Source of the DNA: Bacteroidales bacterium UBA5342
GTDB taxonomy: Bacteria > Bacteroidota > Bacteroidia > Bacteroidales > UBA5342
Direction of reading: 5' to 3'
Length of the DNA stretch: 15,113 bases
Assembly (NCBI GenBank): GCA_002408065.1
Contig: DHQI01000020.1
Coordinates: 1-15,113, forward strand
Below the pieces are notes generated by a model. It was not told the DNA's origin. It did no database searches and saw only the letters and a list, made by a program, of their open reading frames with translations. The translations under genes were made by a program, and so were the position numbers. Each line of letters begins with the position of its first letter. Within the stretch, counting starts at the first letter, position 1. Positions 1 to 6,666 of the stretch are shown here, piece by piece.

Positions 1-1
1 C

Positions 2-22
2 CTTTAGCTTTTTGCTATTGGC
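2..22. repeat. Short heptad array, GCTATTG family (3 units)
   Basis: Three 7-nt units lie in phase at 2-8 (CTTTAGC), 9-15 (TTTTTGC) and 16-22 (TATTGGC). They are inverted relative to the larger array at 52-86. Bases 10-22 can pair with 53-65 with about 10 of 13 positions matching, so the two arrays could form a hairpin in the gap between rnfE and the expected rnfA. On the minus strand no rnfA start is visible in 1-81: the ATGs there run quickly into stops. The left edge cuts the region, so the full extent is unknown. Confidence 0.5.
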
Positions 23-51
23 ATATATTTTATCATTAATAGTGATCCACT

Positions 52-86
52 AGCCAACAGCTAATGGTTAACAGCTAACGGCTATT
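52..86. repeat. Degenerate heptad array, RGCTAAC / GCTGTTA family, overlapping the rnfE stop
   Basis: Five 7-nt units are in exact phase: 52-58, 59-65, 66-72, 73-79 and 80-86, with plus-strand consensus RGCTAAC (for example AGCCAAC, AGCTAAC, GGCTATT). The last unit contains the rnfE stop codon (TAG on the minus strand, 84-82), so the array begins exactly at the gene end. The same heptad word family recurs at 10566-10600, more than 10 kb away. Confidence 0.75.
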
Positions 87-666
87 TTACAGATAAACGG
101 TTAATAAGTGCAATCAAATAACCCAATACGATGAAGGCACCTGGCGCCAACACAAAAAGCAAGCTGCCGTATTGTTCGGGATAGATGCTAATGTTAAAGA
201 TTTTTCCACTTCCCAAGAATTCGCGTAAACCACCGAGCATGGTCAGCGCCATAGCAAAGCCTAAGCCCATCCCCAAACCATCAACGATGGACGAAAGAGG
301 CTTGTTTTTAGCAGCAAAAGCTTCAGCACGTCCCAATACGATACAGTTGACTACAATCAAGGGTATAAACAAGCCCAAACTATCGAAAAGAGAAGGCAGA
401 TAAGCTTGCATGCTCAGTTCTACAATAGTTACGAAAGAGGCAATCACCACGATGAAGGCCGGAATACGTACCTTGTCCGGAATCAGGTTTTTGATAAGTG
501 ATATTACCAAGTTACTCATCACTAATACAAAGGTAGTGGCTAATCCCATTCCCAAACCATTGATGGCCGAAGACGTCACCCCCAGTGTAGGGCACATACC
601 TAACAGGAGGACAAATACGGGGTTTTCTTTAAAAAATCCTTTGGTAAAATTCTGTAATTGATTCAT
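82..666 (-). CDS. rnfE: Electron transport complex subunit RnfE (RsxE)
   Basis: Integral membrane subunit of the Rnf complex, homologous to NqrD. With RnfA it forms the membrane core thought to hold a buried iron-sulfur centre between the two subunits. The 194-residue protein has about six hydrophobic helices. It shows the internal pseudo-duplication of the family: MCPTLGVTSSAINGLGMG in the first half and a matching NCIVLGRAEAF...DGLGMG segment in the second half. Cys25 and Cys108 are the conserved cysteines of these two half-repeats. The start ATG is 11 bp downstream of the rnfG stop, so the genes are co-transcribed. The length is normal for Bacteroidota RnfE. The stop codon lies inside a heptad repeat. 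Confidence 0.95.
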   Translation of the reverse strand: MNQLQNFTKGFFKENPVFVLLLGMCPTLGVTSSAINGLGMGLATTFVLVMSNLVISLIKNLIPDKVRIPAFIVVIASFVTIVELSMQAYLPSLFDSLGLFIPLIVVNCIVLGRAEAFAAKNKPLSSIVDGLGMGLGFAMALTMLGGLREFLGSGKIFNISIYPEQYGSLLFVLAPGAFIVLGYLIALINRLSVK

Positions 667-677
667 TGCTTTGAATT

Positions 678-1328
678 TTATTGTTGATTGGCTTCTGTGG
701 TAGCCTCTTCATTGTCGTTCTCTTTACTTTTTTTCTCACTGGCACTGGTGTAGGCATCAGCGCTGTTGTTTTGCAGTGTTGTAATACCACGATTGATGGC
801 ATCCAAAAAAGCGCGCGATGAAATAGTGGCCGCGGTGATAGCATCTACATCACCACCGTCTTTGCTGACGGTCAGCTTATTTTTTTCGGGGTTCATACCA
901 CGGATGTCGCCTTTAGAAGCAAACCATTCCTGCATCTTACTTCCCAATCCTGGTGTTTCTTTGTGCTCCAGTACCGAATAGTTGACGATGTTACCTTCAA
1001 CATCTACGCCAACCATTATTCTTATAAGGCCGCTAAAACCACTATTGGTAAAAGTCTCAATAGCGTGTCCTACCGTTTTTTCGCCTTTCTTAGCAGGGAA
1101 TATTTTGATGACTCCGCCGTCTACTTCATATTCCATAACATCGGCTATCGGGTCATTATCGAATTTAGGGACTACCGCTTTAATAGCTGCTGATTGTTTC
1201 AGAGCTTTGGCCGCTGCTATCGGGTCTTTAGTGGCTTCGTAAACGGCCCCCAAAGCCGCCGCAGCTATGGCGGTGATAGTGAAAAGTACTATCACCATAT
1301 TTTTAAAACTTGATTGTAATTTTTCCAT
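678..1328 (-). CDS. rnfG: Electron transport complex subunit RnfG, FMN-binding
   Basis: Periplasm-facing flavoprotein subunit of Rnf (216 aa), homologous to NqrC. An N-terminal membrane anchor (about residues 9-30) is followed by the FMN-binding domain. Family features are ETPGLGSKM (124-132) and the flavinylation motif Dxx(S/T)GAT, here D162-A-I-T-A-A-T168. Thr168 is the predicted site to which ApbE would attach FMN through a phosphoester bond. The Gly of the usual motif is Ala here, whereas RnfD in the same operon keeps Gly. The last 20 or so residues are a polar, charged tail (EKKSKENDNEEATTEANQQ) with no obvious fold. No apbE gene is in the window. The gene lies between rnfD (90-bp gap) and rnfE (11-bp gap). 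Confidence 0.95.
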   Translation of the reverse strand: MEKLQSSFKNMVIVLFTITAIAAAALGAVYEATKDPIAAAKALKQSAAIKAVVPKFDNDPIADVMEYEVDGGVIKIFPAKKGEKTVGHAIETFTNSGFSGLIRIMVGVDVEGNIVNYSVLEHKETPGLGSKMQEWFASKGDIRGMNPEKNKLTVSKDGGDVDAITAATISSRAFLDAINRGITTLQNNSADAYTSASEKKSKENDNEEATTEANQQ

Positions 1329-1418
1329 TATGATTAGTCAATAAAGGATTTATATTGTATAAGGTTAAAACCATTTTTTATTTCGGTTACTGATCCTGTC
1401 GAAGTGTAATTTAAAACT
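1329..1418. other. rnfD-rnfG spacer with a dispersed-word sequence
   Basis: This 90-bp gap holds a 10-bp palindrome, GGTTAAAACC, at 1363-1372. At 1384-1406 the minus strand reads CACTTCGACAGG followed by ATCAGTAACCG. That closely matches an intergenic word I recognise from many Bacteroidota genomes (CACTTCGACAAGCTCAGTRACC). It lies 12 nt after the rnfD stop. No terminator-like structure is seen, so read-through from rnfD to rnfG is expected. Confidence 0.4.
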
Positions 1419-2408
1419 TTAAGCTTTTTTTACTTCACCAAAACGTTTTGGTTTTGCCCAGCGGTCGATAAGAGGTACCAGAGCATTCATAATCAAGATA
1501 GCAAATGAAATACCTTCTGGATATGCACCATAAATACGGATGACTACTGTTAACACCCCAATGCCGATACCAAACCAAATCATTCCTTTGTTACTCATAG
1601 GCGAGGTGACATAATCTGTAGCCATAAAGATGGCTCCAAGCATTAAGCCTCCGGATAGCAGATGTATTTGTGGCGCTACCGTTGGAACTCCGGCGTAGAA
1701 TAAAATGGCGGAAAACACGGCCACTGTACCAATAACAGCAACCGGAATATGCCATGTTATTACTTTTTTGAGAAGTAAAATAGCCAGACCTATCAGTAAA
1801 GCCAGGGCAGCTATCTCTCCGGCACTACCACCGGTTAATCCAAACAGCATTTCACGCACAGAAGGCAAAGCGTTAACAACTTCGCTATAATCAGCACCAC
1901 CTTTCAACATTTCTTTGGCTATAGAAAGGGGAGTAGCACCAGTGCTGGCATCTACATAGCTCATACGGTTAACCAGTGGTTCAGGCCAGGTGGTCATTTG
2001 TACCGGAAATGAGATGAGCATAAAAACACGCCCTACCAAAGCAGGATTGAAGAGGTTGTTACCCAGACCACCAAAGCTCATCTTGCCCACTCCGATAGCG
2101 ATAAATGCACCTATAACGATGATCCACCATGGTAGATTCGTAGGAACGTTTAGTGCCAGTAGCGATCCGGTAATGAGTGCTGAGCCATCCCAGATTTTAG
2201 GCTTTTGCTTAAGTAAGTGTTTAGCAATTGTGAATTCGAAAATTAAAGAAGCGCCCACAGCAATAAGCATAACCGCCAAAGCTCCTATTCCGAAATTATA
2301 AATCGATACCAAATATGTAGGAATAAGGGCTATCAGCACCCAATACATATTCTTTGATATACTGTCTCCACCGTGCACGTGCGGAGATGGTGAAACCGTT
2401 AAGTTCAT
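1419..2408 (-). CDS. rnfD: Electron transport complex subunit RnfD
   Basis: Integral membrane flavin subunit (329 aa), homologous to NqrB. There are about nine to ten hydrophobic helices. The N-terminal SPSPHVHGGDSI segment is typical of the family. The covalent FMN site is the motif D153-A-S-T-G-A-T159, with Thr159 the predicted flavinylated residue. The conserved segment GGLGNNLFNPALVGR (113-127) and the late TDYVTSPMSNKG segment (264-275) support the call. RnfD passes electrons between RnfG and the membrane core during ion translocation. It starts 29 bp after the rnfC stop, so it belongs to the same transcript. Confidence 0.96.
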   Translation of the reverse strand: MNLTVSPSPHVHGGDSISKNMYWVLIALIPTYLVSIYNFGIGALAVMLIAVGASLIFEFTIAKHLLKQKPKIWDGSALITGSLLALNVPTNLPWWIIVIGAFIAIGVGKMSFGGLGNNLFNPALVGRVFMLISFPVQMTTWPEPLVNRMSYVDASTGATPLSIAKEMLKGGADYSEVVNALPSVREMLFGLTGGSAGEIAALALLIGLAILLLKKVITWHIPVAVIGTVAVFSAILFYAGVPTVAPQIHLLSGGLMLGAIFMATDYVTSPMSNKGMIWFGIGIGVLTVVIRIYGAYPEGISFAILIMNALVPLIDRWAKPKRFGEVKKA

Positions 2409-2437
2409 ATTGTTTAGTGTAAAGTGTTCTTGTTCTA

Positions 2438-3766
2438 TTATTTTTTGCGCTCACGTATTAGTGCGCCGACCTTGCCTTTTTCTAAACGGATATAGTCCAA
2501 TAGCGGACGGTGAGCAGGACAGGTGTATACGCAGGAGCCACATTCGATGCAGTCCATTATGCGGGCGTCTTCGCTACGTTCGTGCAGCTCTTTCTGAGCC
2601 GTAAGCATGAGCAAATAAGGCTCCAAGCCCATCGGGCAAACAGAGATACATTTGCTGCATCGGATGCAATCTTGCATCTCACCACGTTGGCTTTCTTCGT
2701 TGCGCATAAGTAGGATGCCAGAGCTTCCTTTTACTACAGGAATAGCGGTAGAAGCCATGGCTTTACCCATCATCGGGCCTCCACCAATTACTTTCCCGGT
2801 ATCCTCAGGTTGTCCCCCTGCTGCATCAATAGCATTGTTGACTGGCGTCCCTACACGTACCAGAAAGTTGCTGGGTTTTTCAAGAGCTTTTCCGGTAACA
2901 GTTACTACACGTTCGAAAAGAGGTTTGTTTTTTTGAACCGCTTCGTAGATGGCAAAAATGGTTCCTACATTTTGAACCACAGCACCTACTTCGATAGGTA
3001 AAGCACCTGATGGAACTTCACGGTTTATGGTGGCTTTAATAAGTTGTTTTTCCCCCCCTTGCGGGTATTGTACTTTAAGCGGACAAACCTCCACGCCGGT
3101 ATAATCTTTAGCTATTTTTGACATTAACTCAATAGCATCAGGCTTGTTGTTTTCGATGCCTATAATGGCTTTGCTGACATTCAGCGCTTTCATAATGATA
3201 GAAATACCTACCATTATTTCTTCGCCTTTTTCCATCATCAGCTGGTGGTCAGCCGTTAGGTATGGCTCACATTCCACCGCATTAATGATTAAGACCTCAG
3301 CGTTTTTTCCCGGAGGCGGCATCAGTTTTACATTAGCCGGGAAGGTGGCTCCGCCTAGCCCAACAATACCACTGGCTTTTACCTTTTCCACTATCTCTTT
3401 AGGTTCCAGTGTGCATTCTTTCACCAAGTCAGCAGAGCGGTCGATGCTCTCGTCCCACTTGTCTCCATCTACTGTGATGATGATGGCATCGCGTTGAAAA
3501 CCGCTTCCGTCCAGTGCTTTGTCGATTTTTTTGACTTTACCGGATACCGAACTGTGAATGTTGGCAGAGATGAAACCGGCTGCTTCAGCGATGAGCTGAC
3601 CCACCACCACTTCATCGCCTCGTTTGACCACTGGCTTGGCTGGTGCACCGATGTGCTGTCCTAAAGGAATCGTTACTTCAGCAGGGATGTTGAGGGGCTT
3701 GATAGCCTCACCTGCCGAGCGTTTATTTTCAGGTGGATGTATACCACCTAAGCTGAATGTTCTCAT
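2438..3766 (-). CDS. rnfC: Electron transport complex subunit RnfC
   Basis: Peripheral NADH-side subunit of Rnf (442 aa). The N-terminal barrel-sandwich segment (about 1-110) contains the GQHIGAPAKP region. A Rossmann-like NADH/FMN domain shows GLGGATFP (136-143) and NAVECEPYLTAD (162-173), followed by an SLBB-type segment. Two 4Fe-4S motifs lie near the C terminus: CIRCSKCISVCP (367-378) and CIECGSCVYTCP (406-417). The protein is short and lacks the long Ala/Lys-rich tail seen in proteobacterial RnfC. The start MRTFSLGGIHPP is the usual family N terminus. The 96-bp gap upstream of the start is mostly a heptad repeat array. Confidence 0.97.
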   Translation of the reverse strand: MRTFSLGGIHPPENKRSAGEAIKPLNIPAEVTIPLGQHIGAPAKPVVKRGDEVVVGQLIAEAAGFISANIHSSVSGKVKKIDKALDGSGFQRDAIIITVDGDKWDESIDRSADLVKECTLEPKEIVEKVKASGIVGLGGATFPANVKLMPPPGKNAEVLIINAVECEPYLTADHQLMMEKGEEIMVGISIIMKALNVSKAIIGIENNKPDAIELMSKIAKDYTGVEVCPLKVQYPQGGEKQLIKATINREVPSGALPIEVGAVVQNVGTIFAIYEAVQKNKPLFERVVTVTGKALEKPSNFLVRVGTPVNNAIDAAGGQPEDTGKVIGGGPMMGKAMASTAIPVVKGSSGILLMRNEESQRGEMQDCIRCSKCISVCPMGLEPYLLMLTAQKELHERSEDARIMDCIECGSCVYTCPAHRPLLDYIRLEKGKVGALIRERKK

Positions 3767-3782
3767 AAAAACACTATCTATG

Positions 3783-3866
3783 TGTTAAATTATTAAGTTC
3801 AAAGTTAGGAGTTCAAAGTTCGAAATTGTCACATCAAATTTCCAATTTCAATTATCAAACCTCTAT
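3783..3866. repeat. Degenerate heptad array, GTTCAAA family, between hydrolase gene and rnfC
   Basis: Twelve consecutive 7-nt blocks run in one phase from 3783 to 3866. Several are the same or nearly the same word: GTTCAAA at 3797-3803 and 3811-3817, GTTCGAA at 3818-3824, CATCAAA at 3832-3838, TTTCCAA at 3839-3845, TATCAAA at 3853-3859. The final block (3860-3866) contains the hydrolase stop codon (minus TAG, 3865-3863). The array therefore fills almost the whole space between that stop and the region just upstream of the rnfC start. The 11-mer TTCAAAGTTAG (3798-3808) is repeated exactly at 7244-7254. Confidence 0.8.
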
Positions 3867-4834
3867 TTTATTATCTTGTCTTCCACAAAAGCAATTGTAG
3901 CCTGCGTAACAGCATCCGGGTTACCGGCTTCTACAAAGGCGATGGTATGGCGTCCTGCGTCAGGGAAAGCCATTTCTTGTTTAACATCAGTACCCAGTTC
4001 TGCGTACATTTCTTTGATAGCCGAAACGCGTACCACATCGTCCTGATGTTTCTTATCTTTATAATAATAGCCTACAAAAGTAGGGCAATGCACCTGATTA
4101 AAGGTGTTTTTGTTCATGCGCTCGTTTAGCAGTTGTTGCAAATAAACGGTGGCTTCTATGCGGTAGTTTAAATACCAGTATTTATCCTCCAGTTCAGAGC
4201 CTTCCAGCTGCCGCATCTCGCCTTCTATAGCTTTTCCCATTTGTAGTCCCCAGGGTTCAGGAAGTAATTTTGCCGAGCCTTGTTTTATCTCAATATTGGG
4301 TGAATATAAGATTTGTCCTGCTACTAAGTCAGGATAGTCGGCTGCCAGCATAAGACTCAGAGTTCCACCGGTCGAAGTGCTCATTATAATGACTTTGTCG
4401 CCCAGAGTGTTAGCGACTAGCAAGGCTTCTTTTGCCGACGCGTACAAACGTTTCGGTGTCATATCCAAAAGTGGTGCGTCAGATATTAAGCCGTGATCAT
4501 GTAAGCGGGCAAAGTAGGCATTACAGCCGAAATGCTTTTGAAAATTAGCATTTACAGGATAACCTTCGTACCACGATGCCGAAAAACCATGCAGGTATAA
4601 TAAGACGTATTCTGTTTTCTTTCGTGCAGAGTCGCCCCAGATGATACGCGCCTCATTGTCTTCTCTGATGTTAAACTGAGCTTCTTTGCCGGCAACAAAT
4701 GATTCTACAGAATTAATATCATACATCACCAAGGGGAGTTTTTTATCGCTGGGTTCTGTTTCCATCACAGGACCTATGCGGTATAGTACCAACAGGGCAA
4801 CAATAGGCAGTAATATTTTATGGCGCAACTTCAT
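3863..4834 (-). CDS. Alpha/beta hydrolase, membrane-anchored or exported
   Basis: A serine hydrolase of unknown substrate (323 aa). A hydrophobic N-terminal segment (residues 6-22, preceded by KLRHK) suggests a membrane anchor or uncleaved signal. The alpha/beta fold is shown by the oxyanion segment YLHGFSAS (80-87) and a nucleophile elbow with Ser154 in MSTSTGG. The elbow has Ser at the position that is usually Gly in GxSxG. The likely acid is Asp260 or Asp265/266 after the YYYKDKKHQDD strand. The likely catalytic His is His296 in GRHTI. It resembles lysophospholipase/carboxylesterase-like enzymes, but no substrate can be assigned. It sits in the same orientation between rnfB and rnfC, which normally adjoin, with 108 bp before it and a repeat-filled 96 bp after it. 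This looks like a later insertion into the operon. Confidence 0.85.
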   Translation of the reverse strand: MKLRHKILLPIVALLVLYRIGPVMETEPSDKKLPLVMYDINSVESFVAGKEAQFNIREDNEARIIWGDSARKKTEYVLLYLHGFSASWYEGYPVNANFQKHFGCNAYFARLHDHGLISDAPLLDMTPKRLYASAKEALLVANTLGDKVIIMSTSTGGTLSLMLAADYPDLVAGQILYSPNIEIKQGSAKLLPEPWGLQMGKAIEGEMRQLEGSELEDKYWYLNYRIEATVYLQQLLNERMNKNTFNQVHCPTFVGYYYKDKKHQDDVVRVSAIKEMYAELGTDVKQEMAFPDAGRHTIAFVEAGNPDAVTQATIAFVEDKIIK

Positions 4835-4881
4835 TAATCAAATTCTATTAATAATTCAACAATGCCGGGAGTATTAATTTA

Positions 4882-4939
4882 CTAAAATACTTTAGTGCAT
4901 TTTAGGCTCTAGAAACACTCTTAGCAGTGATGAGTGTTT
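4882..4939 (-). promoter_or_regulatory. Pair of stem-loops in the rnfB-hydrolase gap
   Basis: Two inverted repeats lie in the 108-bp gap after rnfB. AAACACTC (4913-4920) pairs with GAGTGTTT (4932-4939) over an 11-nt loop, directly after the rnfB stop. CTAAAAT (4882-4888) pairs with ATTTTAG (4899-4905). On the minus strand the first hairpin is followed by only three T residues, so it is weak as an intrinsic terminator. It could be an attenuator or an RNA-processing or stability element that separates rnfB expression from the genes behind it. Confidence 0.35.
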
Positions 4940-4942
4940 TGT

Positions 4943-5797
4943 TTATGCTTCCGCTTTTTCTACAGCCGGTTTTGCTTTTTTAGGCGGAAAGTTTAATTCC
5001 GTAATAGCACCGGTAGGACATACGGCCACACACTTGCGGCACAAGCGGCACTTATCGTCATCAATATAAGCAATGTTGTTTTCTATAGTAATGGCATCGA
5101 ACGGACACTCTTTGGCACACTTACCACAGCCTATACAAGCTACAGTACACGCTTTACGCGCTACACCACCTTTATCCTGGTTGTTGCAACTAACGTAAAC
5201 GCGTCGTGATTTAGGGCCTTGCTTACGCAATTCGAAAAGGTTCTTAGGGCAAGCTGTGACACAAGCGCCGCAAGCCACACATTTTTCTTCGTCCACAACA
5301 GGGAGGCCGGTTTTCTCATCGATGTATAAGGCGTCGAAGTCGCAAGCTACTTCACAGTCACCTAAGCCAAGGCAGCCATATGAACAAGCTGTTTCGCCCC
5401 CATAAAGAGAGGCTGCTATAGCACAAGATGTAGCACCGTCGTAGTGGTTTGTTTTAGGTCTGTTGTCACAGCTTCCGTTACATTTTAATACGGCTACTTT
5501 AGGAGCGGTCTTTTCTACTGTTTTGCCTAAGATAGCAGCAGCTTTTTCCATCACTTCGTTGCCTCCCACAGGACAGTTCATATCACCAAACTCATCGGCT
5601 TTTACTAAGGCTTCGGCAAAGCCCCGGCAACCCGGAAAACCACAACCGCCACAGTTGGCTGCTGGTAAGACTTCTTCTACTTGGTCGATGCGTGGATCTT
5701 CTTCAACGTGAAATTTCTTTGCTGCAAAAAACAAGATTAACGCAGCCAAAACACCGATACCGGCAAGGGTAATAATTGCAATAGTAATTAAACTCAT
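4943..5797 (-). CDS. rnfB: Electron transport complex subunit RnfB, iron-sulfur protein
   Basis: The ferredoxin-accepting subunit of Rnf (284 aa). An N-terminal membrane helix (about 3-25) is followed by the RnfB-specific cluster domain CGGCGFPGC...C (Cys49, 52, 57, 75). Multiple ferredoxin-type sites come next: Cys138/142/148/152, CVACGACVTACP (173-184), CIGCGKCAKECP (221-232) and CRLCRKCVAVCP (250-261). This cysteine-rich layout is the long RnfB type of Bacteroidota and Clostridia, with more clusters than the E. coli protein. The C terminus is a short Lys/Pro/Ala/Glu tail. It begins 2 bp after the stop of the RseC-like gene, which means tight co-translation. Confidence 0.96.
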   Translation of the reverse strand: MSLITIAIITLAGIGVLAALILFFAAKKFHVEEDPRIDQVEEVLPAANCGGCGFPGCRGFAEALVKADEFGDMNCPVGGNEVMEKAAAILGKTVEKTAPKVAVLKCNGSCDNRPKTNHYDGATSCAIAASLYGGETACSYGCLGLGDCEVACDFDALYIDEKTGLPVVDEEKCVACGACVTACPKNLFELRKQGPKSRRVYVSCNNQDKGGVARKACTVACIGCGKCAKECPFDAITIENNIAYIDDDKCRLCRKCVAVCPTGAITELNFPPKKAKPAVEKAEA

Positions 5798-5799
5798 TA

Positions 5800-6213
5800 T
5801 TAAATGATTCTAAATGTGTATTTTTTTTCGAACTTAGACCTGAGAAAATATAGGACAAAATAATAAATGGGTAGTATGAGTAAAGAAAAGAGCCCGGCTC
5901 TGATTTCTGTAACATTAAATGCAGTTATTGTAATGATTAAGGTCATCATTACAAAAATAAAAGGTAAGACGTAGGCAAAGAAAACAGCTTTTAAGCCGGT
6001 GGATTGAGCCCCTTCTATCTCCACTTGTTCGCCAATATTGACAGAACGGGTCAGGTTTTTTACCTCTATTACGCGGCTTTTGTTGTCTGCCATGCCACAA
6101 GAAGAACCGGCATGACACCCGGCGCAAGCGCTTGAAACAGCTATGTTTATCTCGGCACCCCGATCAGTGATCTTACTGACGATACCGTTATGTCTGATGA
6201 TTGGTTTAGTCAT
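5800..6213 (-). CDS. RseC/SoxR-reducing-system family membrane protein
   Basis: A 137-residue small membrane protein. The N-terminal cytoplasmic part carries the cysteine signature ACAGCHAGSSCGM (C-x2-C-x5-C) typical of the RseC family. Two hydrophobic helices follow, at about residues 79-100 and 104-122 of this start. In E. coli RseC works with Rsx (Rnf) in reducing SoxR. In Bacteroidota this gene commonly heads the rnf operon, and its role there is presumed to be support of the Rnf complex. I chose the ATG at 6213 (MTKPIIRHNG) over an in-frame ATG at 6267. The family alignment begins there, and a promoter -7 box lies at 6245-6252, downstream of the longer start. Confidence 0.88.
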   Translation of the reverse strand: MTKPIIRHNGIVSKITDRGAEINIAVSSACAGCHAGSSCGMADNKSRVIEVKNLTRSVNIGEQVEIEGAQSTGLKAVFFAYVLPFIFVMMTLIITITAFNVTEIRAGLFSLLILPIYYFVLYFLRSKFEKKYTFRII

Positions 6214-6244
6214 TTTGATAAGTCCACTTTGCAAATGAACCGCG

Positions 6245-6252
6245 CAAATGTA
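6245..6252 (-). promoter_or_regulatory. Bacteroidota -7 box for the rseC-rnf operon
   Basis: The minus strand reads TACATTTG followed by CGCGG, an exact match to the TAnnTTTG -7 element of the primary sigma factor in Bacteroidota. Transcription would start around 6238, giving a leader of about 25 nt before the ATG at 6213. No convincing -33 TTG lies at the normal 17-23 nt spacing; a TTTG sits only 12 nt upstream. Confidence rests on the -7 box and its position. Confidence 0.6.
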
Positions 6253-6365
6253 ATGTATATGGATCAAACAGCCATAGCTTGGGTAGAATTTGTGGATAAA
6301 GTTTGGAAATAAATTTTAGAATAAAACTAAAACGTAAGTTTTGTAGTGGGGTATTTGGTGTTTAA

Positions 6366-6388
6366 AAATGCATTATAGCGATGCATTT
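6366..6388. repeat. Perfect inverted repeat AAATGCAT / ATGCATTT
   Basis: AAATGCAT (6366-6373) and ATGCATTT (6381-6388) are perfect reverse complements separated by 7 nt. The hairpin lies in the divergent region between the rnf operon and the sigma factor. It contains the first possible start codon of the small ORF at 6368. It could be a dimeric regulator site or an RNA hairpin; neither can be shown here. Confidence 0.5.
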
Positions 6389-6541
6389 ATGGATATCTTC
6401 TTTGATTTTTGTTACCTAATGGTGCTATTAGTTAGTGTGATAGTTGAATGGCTGTTGTCTTATTTTGAGGTTTACCTTGTCATTCTTATTATGACCATTG
6501 CATTATTGCCACATCGTAGTTTTTTAATTGCTCAAAACTAA
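6368..6541 (+). CDS. Possible small hydrophobic protein (57 aa)
   Basis: An ATG-initiated frame of 57 codons lies in the otherwise gene-free region (6253-6611) between the rnf operon and the sigma factor. An alternative ATG at 6389 gives 50 residues. The predicted protein has two hydrophobic stretches (about 14-31 and 35-47) with an acidic residue before each and a short polar C-terminal end (PHRSFLIAQN). No family is recognised and no clear promoter box precedes it. T-rich non-coding DNA readily encodes hydrophobic residues, so this may be chance. Confidence 0.22.
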   Translation: MHYSDAFMDIFFDFCYLMVLLVSVIVEWLLSYFEVYLVILIMTIALLPHRSFLIAQN

Positions 6542-6611
6542 AGAGAAGACAGACATTTCTTATCAAATAGGAGTATCGCTTATTGATTCTGCATTTTTTT
6601 AAATAGAATTT

Positions 6612-6637
6612 TGTAACATTTGTAAAATGCTTGCGTC
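6612..6637 (+). promoter_or_regulatory. ECF-type promoter of the sigma factor operon
   Basis: TGTAAC (6612-6617) and CGTC (6634-6637) are separated by 16 bp. This is the standard ECF sigma architecture, with an AAC-containing -35 and a CGTC -10. Transcription would start near 6643, leaving a leader of roughly 24 nt before the TTG at 6667. Placed directly ahead of an ECF sigma gene, it indicates autoregulation by that sigma factor (inference). Confidence 0.72.
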
Positions 6638-6666
6638 CTTAAGTCAGAAAGCCAACGATAAGACCA

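Noticed and set aside
3783..3866. CRISPR array
   Set aside because: The repeat unit is only 7 nt, with no spacers of uniform length and no cas genes nearby.
5703..5915. 70-residue minus-strand frame overlapping rnfB and the RseC-like gene
   Set aside because: It straddles the 2-bp junction of two well-supported genes in another frame; it is a shadow frame.
6214..6267. Longer start for the RseC-like protein at 6267
   Set aside because: The extra 18 residues are not part of the family, and the TACATTTG promoter box at 6245-6252 would lie inside the coding region.
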